Below, piece by piece: positions 30,024-39,680 of a stretch of DNA of 64,000 bases (within the stretch, counting starts at the first letter, position 1; each line of letters starts with the position of its first letter). The notes below the pieces were generated by a model. It ran no database searches. It was not told the origin of the DNA and saw nothing but the letters and a program-made list of their open reading frames with translations. The translations under genes and the position numbers were made by a program. Source of the DNA: Marinifaba aquimaris (GTDB lineage: Bacteria > Pseudomonadota > Gammaproteobacteria > Enterobacterales > Alteromonadaceae); the NCBI RefSeq assembly GCF_013328345.1, contig NZ_JABULX010000023.1, forward strand, positions 1 through 64,000, in the 5' to 3' direction.

Positions 30024-30305
30024 ATGACCAAATCTGAATTAATTGAATTACTCGCCGATAAAAACCCTCAAATTCAACTCAAAGATGTCGAATTGGGGAT
30101 CAAAGAGCTCCTAGAATACATGGCTCATTCATTAGCGAATAATGAACGTATTGAGATCCGTGGTTTTGGCAGTTTTTCCCTTCACTACCGCGAGCCGCGA
30201 GTGGGTCGTAACCCTAAAACAGGTGAAAGCGTTCAGCTTGAAGGTAAATATGTGCCACATTTCAAACCAGGTAAAGAGTTACGTGAGCGCGTAAACATTT
30301 TCTAG
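30024..30305 (+). CDS. ihfB: integration host factor beta subunit
   Basis: 93 residues of the HU/IHF family. The DNA-bending arm contains [20 protein letters not shown] with the intercalating proline. IHF bends DNA at specific sites in replication, recombination and transcription. The GAGG ribosome site precedes the ATG. It begins 50 bp after the second rpsA terminator; TTGGCC (29977) and TAAATT (30001) are a possible weak promoter. Confidence 0.97.
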   Translation: MTKSELIELLADKNPQIQLKDVELGIKELLEYMAHSLANNERIEIRGFGSFSLHYREPRVGRNPKTGESVQLEGKYVPHFKPGKELRERVNIF

Positions 30306-30316
30306 TCTTACCTATT

Positions 30317-30604
30317 GTGAAAAAAATAATCTACTTTTTAGTTGTTGTGTCGTTTGCAGTTTTTGCCTTAGTTTTATCTAGTCAAAACGACCAATCAATT
30401 ACATTAAACTATATTTTAGCTAAGCAAGATTTGATATTATCTCAAGCTCTCGCTGTGTTTTTTATCGCAGGTGTGATTTTAGCTTCTCTTGCTTGGTGGG
30501 TTTTCTTATCCCGGGCTAAATTTAAATCAATCCAGCAGAATAAAAAGATCAAACAGCTTATTCAAGAAAATGACTATTTGCGAATTCAGTTAAAAGATCA
30601 ATAA
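30317..30604 (+). CDS. lapA: lipopolysaccharide assembly protein A (DUF1049)
   Basis: 95 residues with two membrane helices (about 3-21 and 41-63) and a short cytoplasmic coiled tail. The GTG start gives the typical MKKIIYFLVVV N terminus. It is paired with LapB, which controls LpxC turnover in LPS synthesis. It ends directly at the lapB ATG with no gap. Confidence 0.9.
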   Translation: MKKIIYFLVVVSFAVFALVLSSQNDQSITLNYILAKQDLILSQALAVFFIAGVILASLAWWVFLSRAKFKSIQQNKKIKQLIQENDYLRIQLKDQ

Positions 30605-31756
30605 ATGCCAGAACTTCTCTTTCTTCTTTTACCTGTAGCGGCTTTATACGGCTACGTTATGGGTAGGAATAGCTTTCGCCAGCAACAATTAAAACAACAC
30701 GAAAAAATTAACCAAAACTTCTTATCAGGCCTGAACTTATTTCTGAATAATCAGCGAGATAAGGCTATTGAGGTTTTAATTGAGAATCTGGAGGTAGATA
30801 ATGAAACTTTCACTACTCATATCGCTCTTGGAAAGTTATTTCGTGCCAAAGGTGAGAATGATAGAGCAATTAAAATTCACCAGTTCTTGGCAAAACAAGA
30901 CACTTTGAGTCCTAAGCAAAGAAAAACGGCAATCTTACAATTAGCTTACGATTTTGTTGAAAGTGCATTGTTCGATAGGGCAGAAGCGCTTTTATTACCA
31001 TTGACAGAAGATGAAGAGTTCAGTTACGAAACTAGGATCGTACTCTGTCGAATCTACCAAACCTACAGAGATTGGCAAAAAGCTTACGATATCATCAGCG
31101 AATTGACATGCCAGGAAGGCGATGATCTGAATAACATTCGCGCTTATTTGTTATGTGAATTGGCTGAGAAGGCCGAAAATAAAGAAATCGCAGAGTCTTT
31201 ACTTATCAAAGCGCTTAACTATGATAATTCTTGCGCAAGAGCTTATTTAGAGCTGATAGAAATTAAATTATCCACTGAGCAATTGGATAAAGCACAAGCG
31301 TATGCATCGTCACTAGCACAGTATTGCCAAGGCTATGTTCCACTGTTAATTAAGAAAGTTTCTATTATCTTTCCTGAGCTAGATGCGCGTTTGGCCTTTC
31401 TAAAATCGATTAAAAACACCCAGACAAGTTCAGTTGTAGCAGCTCAAATTGCACAAATTCAATCTGAAATGGGTGACACGCGTACTTCAAGAAAAACACT
31501 GATTAGTGAGCTAGAAAAAAATGCCACTATACAAGGTTTTGCAAATTTACTTGCCCACGACGCTGAACAAATTGAATCGTCTGAAGCAAAACAAAAAATG
31601 CAAAACTTGAAGCAAATGGTGATCACAAAAATTACTCAACTTCCCGATTATGAATGCGGCAATTGCGGTTATCAGGGAAGCTATTTATTTTGGCAATGCC
31701 CACGTTGTAAACAATGGGGAAGTGTCGAACCCATTAAAGGTTTAACAGGAGATTAA
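30605..31756 (+). CDS. lapB: lipopolysaccharide assembly protein B
   Basis: 383 residues: an N-terminal membrane anchor (about 1-20), a series of TPR repeats through the middle, and a C-terminal rubredoxin-like zinc site CGNCGY...CPRCKQWG. In E. coli LapB anchors LpxC to FtsH for degradation and responds to YejM. It abuts lapA and pyrF directly. Confidence 0.95.
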   Translation: MPELLFLLLPVAALYGYVMGRNSFRQQQLKQHEKINQNFLSGLNLFLNNQRDKAIEVLIENLEVDNETFTTHIALGKLFRAKGENDRAIKIHQFLAKQDTLSPKQRKTAILQLAYDFVESALFDRAEALLLPLTEDEEFSYETRIVLCRIYQTYRDWQKAYDIISELTCQEGDDLNNIRAYLLCELAEKAENKEIAESLLIKALNYDNSCARAYLELIEIKLSTEQLDKAQAYASSLAQYCQGYVPLLIKKVSIIFPELDARLAFLKSIKNTQTSSVVAAQIAQIQSEMGDTRTSRKTLISELEKNATIQGFANLLAHDAEQIESSEAKQKMQNLKQMVITKITQLPDYECGNCGYQGSYLFWQCPRCKQWGSVEPIKGLTGD

Positions 31757-32461
31757 ATGTCTACTAATACAGACGCTAAAGTAATTGTTGCTTTAGACTT
31801 CAACCAAAAACAAGATGCTTTAGCCTTAGTTGATAAACTAAGCCCTAACCAGTGTCGTTTAAAAGTAGGCAAAGAAATGTTTACTTACTTTGGTCCTGAA
31901 TTCGTTCGCCAGTTAGTCGAAAAAGGCTTCGATGTATTCCTAGATCTTAAATTTCACGATATACCTGCTACAACAGCAAAAGCTTGTGTTGCTGCAGCTG
32001 AATTGGGTGTCTGGATGGTCAATGTTCATGCATCTGGTGGCGAAGTTATGATGCGAACTGCACAGGAAGCATTAGCAAAGTTTGGTGAGAAAAAGCCGTT
32101 ATTAATTGGTGTAACTGTTTTGACCAGTATGGATCAATCTGATTTGAATGGCTTAGGTATAAATAATACTCCTGCCGAACAAGTACAAGCACTTGCGAAG
32201 CTTGCAAAGGATAGTGGGTTAGACGGTGTAGTGTGCTCTGCCCAAGAAGCTGAGTTACTAAAATCTCAATTAGGTGATGATTTTAAACTGGTAACGCCGG
32301 GTATTAGACCTGCTGGGGCTGATGTAGGCGATCAGAAGCGTATTATGACGCCTGAAAAGGCCGTCGCAAGCGGCTCTGACTATTTAGTTATTGGTAGGCC
32401 AATCACGCAAGCTGATAACCCTGCTGACGTTTTAGAGCAAATTAATAAAACACTTAGCTAA
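31757..32461 (+). CDS. pyrF: orotidine 5'-phosphate decarboxylase
   Basis: 234 residues forming a TIM barrel. The catalytic stretch [12 protein letters not shown] holds the conserved Asp-Lys-His-Asp set; VTPGIRPAG and [11 protein letters not shown] bind phosphate. It makes UMP in pyrimidine synthesis. The start follows the lapB stop directly, with AGGAG just before. Confidence 0.97.
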   Translation: MSTNTDAKVIVALDFNQKQDALALVDKLSPNQCRLKVGKEMFTYFGPEFVRQLVEKGFDVFLDLKFHDIPATTAKACVAAAELGVWMVNVHASGGEVMMRTAQEALAKFGEKKPLLIGVTVLTSMDQSDLNGLGINNTPAEQVQALAKLAKDSGLDGVVCSAQEAELLKSQLGDDFKLVTPGIRPAGADVGDQKRIMTPEKAVASGSDYLVIGRPITQADNPADVLEQINKTLS

Positions 32462-32484
32462 ATACTTAATTCTTTTTAGTCATT

Positions 32485-32522
32485 AAAAAAGCCCGTTAAA
32501 CAGTGTTTAACGGGCTTTTTAT
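32485..32522. terminator. bidirectional terminator between pyrF and rne
   Basis: GCCCGTTAAAC (32491-32501) and GTTTAACGGGC (32505-32515) with a 3-nt loop, A6 before and T6 after. It can end both the plus-strand pyrF and the minus-strand rne transcripts. Confidence 0.85.
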
Positions 32523-32573
32523 TTGAGTTAAGCGTTAGATAGATATCGTTTAATATCTATCTACTCAATCTGT

Positions 32574-35492
32574 TTAGACTGCGCGAGTCATTGGCGATTG
32601 ACTTTGGCTCGAAGCGCCTGTGCTTCCACCTACTTTACCACTCGAGTAAACCGCAATACGATGGGCTTTATCAAGCTCACTAATCGCAAGCTCTTTACTT
32701 AGATCAAGCGTTTCAACCTCTGTTCGCTTCATTGGTGCTGAGGCATGGCCTTTATAAGGTGCTTTAGCTTTTAATGGTGCTGAGGTTTTGCTCTGTGTTT
32801 CGGTTTCTTTTTTAACATCAATTGCTGGTGTTGCTTTCTCGTCGGAATCTGAAGTCTCAACAACTGGTGTTTTGAGCGCTAAATCTTGCTCAGTTGAATC
32901 TGCAGCAGTGTCTTGCGTTGGCTGCACCTGTGAGCTAGCGTGCTCTGCAACTTCTGCAACTTCTGCAACTTCTGCAACTTCTGCAACTTCTGCAACTTCT
33001 GCAACTTCTGCAACTTCTGCAACTTCTGCAACTTCTGCAACTTCTGCAACTTCTGCAACTTGAGGTTTATCTGCTGCAACAACTTCCTCGGATTGCGGTG
33101 TGCTTTCCTGAGTTTGTTGTGTCTCTTCGACTACTTTAGTTTCAGTTACCGTTTCTGCTTCAGGGTAGCGACTATCAACAGGGTCAACAGTTACATCATG
33201 TGTTTTCTGTTCTTGGTTTTGTTCACCATTTTTATCATGGCGACGCTTTTGTCCTGATGCTCTCAAGTGCCTTGGTGAGCGTCTGCTTCGCGTTTGCCCT
33301 TCAGCTTTGTCCTGTTTCGCATTTTGCTGAGGTTTACTGTCTTGTGATGCCTTTTCTGTGTTTTGTTGCTCAGCCGCCTTTGCTTCAACTGATTTAGTCT
33401 CTGCTACCACCTGAGTGTTTACTTCTTTGGCTTGTGTATCAGCTAATTCCACATTTGAATCTGACTTTTCTTCAACACGAATTTTCTTTCGTTGCTGTCT
33501 CCGCTGACGGCGCTCTGCAACTTTCTCATTACTTTTGGCTTTTTGCCCCTGACGATTTGCAGTTTTCTCAGATTGTGGTTTAGCGGGTTTATCATCGCGC
33601 TTCACATCTTTTTTATCTGCCTTTCTATCTTGAGGTTTACCTTTAGTATCGTAATCGCGACGGTTGTTACGGCTGCGTTTACGGTTGTTATTACGACGCT
33701 TATTATTGTGGCGTTTTTTGTTCTGTCCTTTATTTTCAGACGATTTTTTGTTCTCTTCAGCAGATGAACCAAATAAACTAGCAAACCAAGCAAAGATACT
33801 TGCTAAAAATGAAGTGTCTTCTTTTTCTTTAACTTTCTTTTCTTGTTTTACTTTTTCTGCTGCTACAACTGGAGCTGGTGTGTCAGGTGCTGTAAAGCCC
33901 TTTAACATTGGCTCTTCTTTGTTTTCTTTACCAGCAGGCGTGTCAACAAATTGAGAAATACTCGCGTCAATTTCCATTTCTGGCTTTTTGACAAGCGAAT
34001 AACTTAATTCATCTGTATTGTCATCCTTTTTTAGACGCACCATCTCGTAGTGAGGTGTTTCAAAGTTTGGATTAGGGATAACTAATACACGCACGTTATG
34101 ATTCTTTTCAATGAATCGCAAAGCGCCACGTTTTTCATTTGCCAAGTATGTTGCAACATCGATTGGTACATTTGCTCTTACCTGAACCGTATTCTCTTTA
34201 ATCGCTTCTTCTTCTAATAAACGAAGAATTGACAGTGCCAGAGAATCGGTAGAGCGAATTGTGCCAGTACCAGAACAACGAGGACATACCTTATTCGCAT
34301 TGTCGCCCAATGAAGGTTTAAGGCGTTGGCGAGACATTTCCATTAAACCAAAGCGTGAGATACGTGCTAATTGAATACGGGCACGGTCAGGTCTAACGGC
34401 TTCGCGTAATCTGTTTTCCACTTCGCGCTGGTTACGGGCTGGTGTCATATCGATAAAATCGATAACCACTAAACCACCTAAGTCACGAAGTCGAAGCTGG
34501 CGAGCAATTTCATCTGCAGCTTCAAGGTTGGTATTTAATGCTGTTTCTTCAATATCTCCGCCTTTAGTTGCCTTAGACGAGTTGATATCGATTGATGTTA
34601 AAGCTTCTGTTGGATCAATAACAATTGAACCACCTGACGGTAATCTAACTTCTCGTTGAAAAGCTGATTCAATCTGACTTTCTATCTGGTAGTGATTAAA
34701 TAATGGCGAGTTGCCTTCGTATAATTTTACACGGTCTACAAAGTCAGGGCGAACAAGTGAAATATGTCCTTTTGCTTCTTCGTAGATTTTTTTGTTATCT
34801 ACTAAGATTTGTCCGATGTCACGGCGTAAGTAATCTCTGATTGCACGAACAATTACATTACTTTCCTGATGAATTAAGAAAGGAGCTTCGCGGCTATCAG
34901 CTGCATCTGAGATTGCTTTCCAATGATGTAATAGGACATTTAAATCCCATTCTAATTCTTCATAAGCCTTACCGACACCTGCAGTACGAACAATTAAGCC
35001 CATTCCTTTAGGTAGGTTCAGTTTATTTAAAGCTTCTTTTAACTCTGTTCTCTCATCGCCTTCAATACGGCGAGAAATACCACCTGCGCGAGGGTTATTA
35101 GGCATCAATACCAAGTAGCTACCCGCTAAACTGATGAAAGTTGTTAAAGCAGCACCTTTTTGGCCACGCTCTTCTTTATCAATTTGAACAATAACTTCTT
35201 GGCCTTCGCTAACTACTTCTTTGATATTAGGGCGACCAGAGAATGTATAGCCTTCAGGGAAGTACTCGCGGGCTATTTCTTTAAGCGGGAGGAAGCCGTG
35301 ACGTTCAGCACCGTAATCAACAAATGCGGCTTCTAAACTTGGTTCTACACGTGTGATTCGACCTTTGTAGATGTTGGCTTTTTTTTGTTCATGGCCTGAA
35401 CTTTCGATGTCTAGGTCATATAGGCGTTGACCATCAACGAGGGCTACACGCAACTCCTCTTCTTGAGTCGCGTTAATTAACATGCGTTTCAT
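32574..35492 (-). CDS. rne: ribonuclease E
   Basis: A 972-residue protein. The catalytic half has an S1 domain (about 35-125), the metal-binding Asp302 (SIDINSSK) and Asp345 (VVIDFIDM), and the zinc-link cysteines Cys403 and Cys406 (CPRCSGTG). The C-terminal half is a disordered scaffold: [13 protein letters not shown] near 560-575 may be the membrane-binding helix, then Arg/Lys-rich stretches, 13 VAE repeats, and a conserved C-terminal end. It starts bulk mRNA decay and processes rRNA and tRNA. It is divergent from rluC, as in E. coli, with a long leader. Confidence 0.97.
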   Translation of the reverse strand: MKRMLINATQEEELRVALVDGQRLYDLDIESSGHEQKKANIYKGRITRVEPSLEAAFVDYGAERHGFLPLKEIAREYFPEGYTFSGRPNIKEVVSEGQEVIVQIDKEERGQKGAALTTFISLAGSYLVLMPNNPRAGGISRRIEGDERTELKEALNKLNLPKGMGLIVRTAGVGKAYEELEWDLNVLLHHWKAISDAADSREAPFLIHQESNVIVRAIRDYLRRDIGQILVDNKKIYEEAKGHISLVRPDFVDRVKLYEGNSPLFNHYQIESQIESAFQREVRLPSGGSIVIDPTEALTSIDINSSKATKGGDIEETALNTNLEAADEIARQLRLRDLGGLVVIDFIDMTPARNQREVENRLREAVRPDRARIQLARISRFGLMEMSRQRLKPSLGDNANKVCPRCSGTGTIRSTDSLALSILRLLEEEAIKENTVQVRANVPIDVATYLANEKRGALRFIEKNHNVRVLVIPNPNFETPHYEMVRLKKDDNTDELSYSLVKKPEMEIDASISQFVDTPAGKENKEEPMLKGFTAPDTPAPVVAAEKVKQEKKVKEKEDTSFLASIFAWFASLFGSSAEENKKSSENKGQNKKRHNNKRRNNNRKRSRNNRRDYDTKGKPQDRKADKKDVKRDDKPAKPQSEKTANRQGQKAKSNEKVAERRQRRQQRKKIRVEEKSDSNVELADTQAKEVNTQVVAETKSVEAKAAEQQNTEKASQDSKPQQNAKQDKAEGQTRSRRSPRHLRASGQKRRHDKNGEQNQEQKTHDVTVDPVDSRYPEAETVTETKVVEETQQTQESTPQSEEVVAADKPQVAEVAEVAEVAEVAEVAEVAEVAEVAEVAEVAEVAEVAEHASSQVQPTQDTAADSTEQDLALKTPVVETSDSDEKATPAIDVKKETETQSKTSAPLKAKAPYKGHASAPMKRTEVETLDLSKELAISELDKAHRIAVYSSGKVGGSTGASSQSQSPMTRAV
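32944..33060 (-). repeat. 13-copy 9-bp tandem repeat inside rne
   Basis: TCTGCAACT repeats 13 times without a single change over 117 bp. On the coding strand it encodes (Val-Ala-Glu)x13 in the RNase E scaffold, roughly residues 811-850. Perfect conservation of codons suggests recent expansion by slippage. Confidence 0.97.
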
Positions 35493-35755
35493 GACGAATT
35501 TTTACCTTAAATTTACGTCATCAACTGCAAAATACAAATTCATCAAACCCTGTTAATCTCCCGATTATCAGTCGTTTTTACATTGTTTTTCAGGCAATAA
35601 AAAACACCAGCGGGCTTTTTCAGGTCCCCAACTGGCTGATATCTGCCTTGTAAAGCACAGCAAGTCCTTGCAATGCTATTAAATGTATACTTGGGATAAC
35701 TTGTATTTTCGCGTCGTGACGAAATAATTTAGCTTCTTCTCACTGGGCTTTTCGT

Positions 35756-35799
35756 TTTAAATCCTACTCGGCAAATTACTCACTCCGAGTAGATTTAAA
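35756..35799 (-). other. long hairpin in the rne 5' leader
   Basis: The arms 35756-35771 and 35785-35799 pair over 15 bp with one bulged base (core ACTCGG/CCGAGT) around a 13-nt loop, about 265-305 nt upstream of the rne start. E. coli rne has a long structured leader used for feedback by RNase E; equivalence here is inference. The 35493-36010 stretch also holds a 9-bp stem at 35810-35845 (ATCATATAA arms) and a minus-strand stem with a T7 run near 35917-35941; no gene is seen in it. Confidence 0.45.
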
Positions 35800-36010
35800 A
35801 ATGCGTTCGATCATATAAATCTGAACTATCTTTTGCTTATATGATTGCGTCGAAATTAGCCTCTTACGTTTCGCAAGAGCTGTTATCTGTAAATCTTTGC
35901 GCTTTGCGCTATAAAAAAATCTGGCATTGTTTGATGCCATCACCGAAAATATAGCAAATACTGCCTAATTGCGGCAATTGAAAATAGTAAATATCGGTAG
36001 AAAAACTGTA

Positions 36011-36973
36011 ATGAATGAAAATGAACGTAGGTCAGTTAGTTTCGAGGAAGTAGATGATGACATCTGTGGTCAAAGAATAGACAATTTTTTGAAGCGAAAA
36101 CTAAAAGGCGTGCCGACTACTTTGATTTATCGAATCATCAGAAAAGGTGAAGTCAGAGTAAATAAAAAGCGAATTAAGCCTGAATATAAATTACAACCTG
36201 GAGACTTAGTTAGGATACCTCCGGTAAAAATCCCTGAAGCAGGTAGTCAACCTAAACAAGTAGGGCAACACATTCTCACTCAAGTTGAGCAATCAATATT
36301 ATTCGAAGATGACAGTTTGCTAATAGTTAATAAACCGTCTGGGTTAGCTGTGCATGGTGGCTCGGGTTTAAACTTTGGCTTAATTGAAGCAGTGAGAAAA
36401 CTTCGCCCTTTGGCCAAGTGTGTTGAATTGGTTCATCGTTTAGACCGTGACACCTCAGGTTGTATTGTCATCGCTAAAAAACGTTCAGTTTTAAAAGCAC
36501 TACATGAGCAATTGAGGACGAAAAAGGTAGATAAACGATACTGGGCACTGGTTAAGGGCAACTGGCCAGAAAAACTACGACAAGTTGAAAAACCATTACA
36601 CAAAAATCAATTGGCCTCAGGGGAACGCCTAGTAAAAGTTGATCCTAAATTAGGTAAGGCCTCATTAACGCGCTTTAAAGTGTTAAACAAATATAATCAA
36701 GCTACTTTAATTGAAGCTTTCCCTGTGACTGGGCGGACCCACCAGATTCGCGTTCATACTGCCGCATCTGGCTACCCAATTGCAGGCGATGATAAATACG
36801 GCGATCGCGATTTTGACTCCCAAGTAAAACCCTTTGGTATTAAAAGGCTATTTTTACATGCTGCTAGTATCAGTTTTATACACCCTAAAACAGAGACAAC
36901 GTTAAGAGTTGAAGCGCCATTAACAGACAATTTAGATAAAGCATTAAAAGCTCTCAATAAGGCTGGTAAATAA
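36011..36973 (+). CDS. rluC: 23S rRNA pseudouridine(955/2504/2580) synthase RluC
   Basis: 320 residues from the ATG at 36011 (E. coli 319); a TTG at 35969 would add 14 residues not typical of the family. An S4 RNA-binding domain (about 17-75) is followed by the RluA-type catalytic domain with Asp145 in VHRLDRDTSG and the FPVTGRTHQIRVH motif. It modifies three uridines in 23S rRNA. Its TAA overlaps the next ATG by one base. Confidence 0.95.
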   Translation: MNENERRSVSFEEVDDDICGQRIDNFLKRKLKGVPTTLIYRIIRKGEVRVNKKRIKPEYKLQPGDLVRIPPVKIPEAGSQPKQVGQHILTQVEQSILFEDDSLLIVNKPSGLAVHGGSGLNFGLIEAVRKLRPLAKCVELVHRLDRDTSGCIVIAKKRSVLKALHEQLRTKKVDKRYWALVKGNWPEKLRQVEKPLHKNQLASGERLVKVDPKLGKASLTRFKVLNKYNQATLIEAFPVTGRTHQIRVHTAASGYPIAGDDKYGDRDFDSQVKPFGIKRLFLHAASISFIHPKTETTLRVEAPLTDNLDKALKALNKAGK

Positions 36974-37632
36974 TGATGCAAGCCCGTCGTTATAAGTTGG
37001 TTATTTTTGATTGGGATGGCACTCTAATGGACTCGATAGGGCGTATTGTTTCCTCGATGCAAAAAGCCGCTGAACATGCAAAAGTGACGGTACCTGATTT
37101 TGATACTACCAAATCGATTATTGGTCTAAGTTTACCTGTTGCAGTGAAAACACTCTTTCCTGAAGCCACGCCCTCCGAACAACAATTAATATCTGATACC
37201 TACAAAAGTCAGTATGTATCAGGTAATGATATGCCTGCGCCACTATTTGAAGGTGTAGATACATTATTAAACACACTTTCAAAATCAGGTATTAAATTAG
37301 CCGTTGCTACTGGTAAATCGAGAGTAGGTTTAGAACGAGTTCTCAAAGATACAGGTTTTACTGAGTTATTTATTTCTACCCGTTGTGCAGACGAATGCCG
37401 CTCAAAGCCTGATCCACAAATGTTAGAACAGATACTTGCTGAGTTATCAATTGATAGTAAAGATGCTGTTTTTATCGGAGATACTATTTTTGATTTACAA
37501 ATGGCTACTGCTGCAGGAATGGATAGTATAGGTGTAACGATTGGTGTCGCCAATGAAGAGCAGCTAATTAAAGAAAAGCCTAAAGCTATTTTTAATTCGA
37601 TTGAAGAATTGACCAGTTATTTAGCTCAATAA
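36973..37632 (+). CDS. HAD-IA family phosphatase
   Basis: 219 residues with the HAD motifs FDWDGTLMDS, VATGKSRVGL, a lysine in RSKPDPQ and GDTIFDLQMA. It looks like a small-molecule phosphatase of the phosphoglycolate/pyrophosphatase group, but the substrate cannot be assigned. It overlaps the rluC stop by one base (TAATG), so the two are translationally coupled, an arrangement common in related genera. Confidence 0.85.
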   Translation: MMQARRYKLVIFDWDGTLMDSIGRIVSSMQKAAEHAKVTVPDFDTTKSIIGLSLPVAVKTLFPEATPSEQQLISDTYKSQYVSGNDMPAPLFEGVDTLLNTLSKSGIKLAVATGKSRVGLERVLKDTGFTELFISTRCADECRSKPDPQMLEQILAELSIDSKDAVFIGDTIFDLQMATAAGMDSIGVTIGVANEEQLIKEKPKAIFNSIEELTSYLAQ

Positions 37633-37649
37633 CTGGCCATAGCTATTAA

Positions 37650-38885
37650 TTAGTACTGAGCTGGTTCTTCTTTATCTACATATATGATTGAATCAGCGTG
37701 AAGCTTAATTGCTACATCGAGCTGATTATGCTCCGCTATTCTCGCTTTTATTTTTTGGTCATAGCCATAGCTTGTATAAGGAAGGTTTAGCCATAAACTG
37801 CTTGCTTTAAATTCAGCTAAAGACGCTTCTAATGAGTTTGGTTTAGCAGCTGGGATGGTATGAATTGTTTTTAGATCCCAGTCCCTAAATGTGCCTTTAC
37901 CTGACGTTAGTAAAACGACATGACTTTGTGAGCGTAAATCAGCAGCCATTGAATCAAAACTCGATGGGAACTGAACTAAACGACTGATATTTTTTGCGAC
38001 ATGGATATTGTGTCCCCAAACCATAATTTTCTTATTTGGAAATAAGTCATTTGCAATCCAGTTAAGCGTTTTACCCATTCTTTTATTTCGCGTTGCTCGG
38101 CCTTTAGTACTCTCTCTTCCATGCACCCACCAAGTTTTAACTTGAGACTCTACACTCATAATATAGTTAAGCCAAAAATCGCTTCTGGAAAAAATATCAT
38201 CAGATTTCACAACATCTAGGCTATTTAGCTGGTGCCTTAAGAAGGCCAATGTATATTGCACCTCGGCTAAGTTTTCTGAGCTTCTTGGTTTGTGATTGAA
38301 TTGGAATAGGTATTCAAGTTCTGTGAAGAGTTGGATTTTTTGGCGAGACGTTAATAACTCTGGATCGCCTTGTGCGATAAAGTCGATAAGCTCGCTAATG
38401 GATTCTTTTTGTGCTTTACGACCAGAATGCTGAGCATCAAAGCCCACTATATAGAGTGGGCGATTACTTTTAGCGTGTCTTTCGATGTAATTAAACAGTG
38501 GTTTGAGCTCTTGGCTTTGAGCATACATGTAAAATAGGCTGCCAATAGATTCTTCAGAAAGACTCTTTCCTTGCAACATTTCTTGCCAAATTTTGGCAAT
38601 ATCATAAAAGCCACTTTCTATTGCTAATACATCAAAACCATGTTCTTGGTGCAGTGTTTTAACCAGTTCAGCTTTTATTTTAAACGCCTGACTATCTCCG
38701 TGTGTTTGCTCACCAAGAAACACCATGCGATTATGCTTTACGCTACTGGTAAGTGCAGAGAAATCATATCCTTGATCTGTCTTTAATGCATGTACATGTT
38801 CGGCTAGTGCAAATGCTTTGCTATGCACCAAACTAAGAATACAAATAAAGAGGGTAGTAAAATAGGTAACAACGTTCGTTTTCAT
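37650..38885 (-). CDS. exported erythromycin-esterase-family protein
   Basis: 411 residues from the ATG at 38885, which gives a classic signal peptide (MKTNVVTYF, hydrophobic core, then SKAFA); an ATG at 38903 would add six residues but has no ribosome site. The Ere motif FLGEQTHGDSQAFKIKAELV (Glu59, His62) and the later VWGHNIHVAKN are the catalytic regions of this family. Known Ere enzymes open macrolide lactones in the cytoplasm; an exported chromosomal member probably has another, unknown substrate. It is single and convergent with the HAD gene. Confidence 0.8.
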   Translation of the reverse strand: MKTNVVTYFTTLFICILSLVHSKAFALAEHVHALKTDQGYDFSALTSSVKHNRMVFLGEQTHGDSQAFKIKAELVKTLHQEHGFDVLAIESGFYDIAKIWQEMLQGKSLSEESIGSLFYMYAQSQELKPLFNYIERHAKSNRPLYIVGFDAQHSGRKAQKESISELIDFIAQGDPELLTSRQKIQLFTELEYLFQFNHKPRSSENLAEVQYTLAFLRHQLNSLDVVKSDDIFSRSDFWLNYIMSVESQVKTWWVHGRESTKGRATRNKRMGKTLNWIANDLFPNKKIMVWGHNIHVAKNISRLVQFPSSFDSMAADLRSQSHVVLLTSGKGTFRDWDLKTIHTIPAAKPNSLEASLAEFKASSLWLNLPYTSYGYDQKIKARIAEHNQLDVAIKLHADSIIYVDKEEPAQY

Positions 38886-38989
38886 GAAAACTCTAATATC
38901 CATTTACTTTTTGTTACAAAGTATCGATTTTTAACCTCGTTGTCTACCTATTAACGATTTTTTTACGTGATTTTATATAACAAGAATAA

Positions 38990-39595
38990 TCAGTTGTTTT
39001 CAACTTGATTTAATAATGGATTCTGTCCTACTTGTATTAAAATTTGATTAAGACTAATTAGCGGCAAGCCTATAAGTGTATTAGGGTCTTTACCAGAAAG
39101 GGCTTCAAATAAAGTAATACCTAAACCTTCACTTTTAAAGCTTCCTGCACAGTTATAAGGTTGTTCAGTTTTTAAGTAATGTTCAATTTCCTGTTCTGAC
39201 AAGTTTCTAAAACACACATTAAATGGTTCAACAAGGGTTTGAACAAAGTTAGTTTCTTTTATTTGGATACTTAGACCGGTTAAAAATGTGACTGTTTTAC
39301 CTGATAACAATTGCAATTGTTTTTTCGCATTTTCAAAATTACCCGGTTTTCCTAATATAGTGCCTTCAACAACGGCCACTTGGTCGGATCCAATGACAAT
39401 GGCCTGATTATGTTTATCTGAAATTGCTTTTGCTTTTAAAAATGCCAAACGTTCAACGAGCGCATCTGCTGTTTCATCTATTAATGCGGTTTCATCCACT
39501 TCAGGCGCTTGAGCTGTGAAGGGGATATTGAGTTTGGCTAAAATTTGTTTCCTAAAAGGTGAGGTAGAAGCTAAGATTATCGGTCTGTTATGCAT
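38990..39595 (-). CDS. yceF: Maf-family nucleotide pyrophosphatase, YceF type
   Basis: 201 residues. ILASTSPFRKQIL with the P-loop-like SxSxxR pattern, PEVDETAL, GSDQVAVVEG and KSEGLGITLFEALSGKDPNTLIGLPL are all characteristic; the last segment matches the YceF (m7GTP pyrophosphatase) subgroup rather than YhdE. It is divergent from yceD, as in E. coli. Confidence 0.93.
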   Translation of the reverse strand: MHNRPIILASTSPFRKQILAKLNIPFTAQAPEVDETALIDETADALVERLAFLKAKAISDKHNQAIVIGSDQVAVVEGTILGKPGNFENAKKQLQLLSGKTVTFLTGLSIQIKETNFVQTLVEPFNVCFRNLSEQEIEHYLKTEQPYNCAGSFKSEGLGITLFEALSGKDPNTLIGLPLISLNQILIQVGQNPLLNQVENN

Positions 39596-39642
39596 AATTA
39601 TTGAGAATAATGAAATTAGATGGTTATTTTCGTTTTTTTCAA

Positions 39643-39671
39643 TTGACTAAACAAGTCCAGATCGATACCAT
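39643..39671 (+). promoter_or_regulatory. promoter of the yceD-rpmF-plsX-fab cluster
   Basis: TTGACT (39643-39648), 17-bp spacer, TACCAT (39666-39671), then TCGCGCCC. The predicted start is near 39678, only about 3 nt before the yceD ATG at 39681. Confidence 0.5.
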
Positions 39672-39680
39672 TCGCGCCCT

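Noticed and set aside
32944-33060. The regular repeats as a CRISPR array, or as plus-strand repeat proteins.
   Set aside because: Units are 9 bp with no spacers and lie in frame inside rne; plus-strand readings (Ala-Thr-Ser, Cys-Asn-Phe) are shadows of the coding strand.
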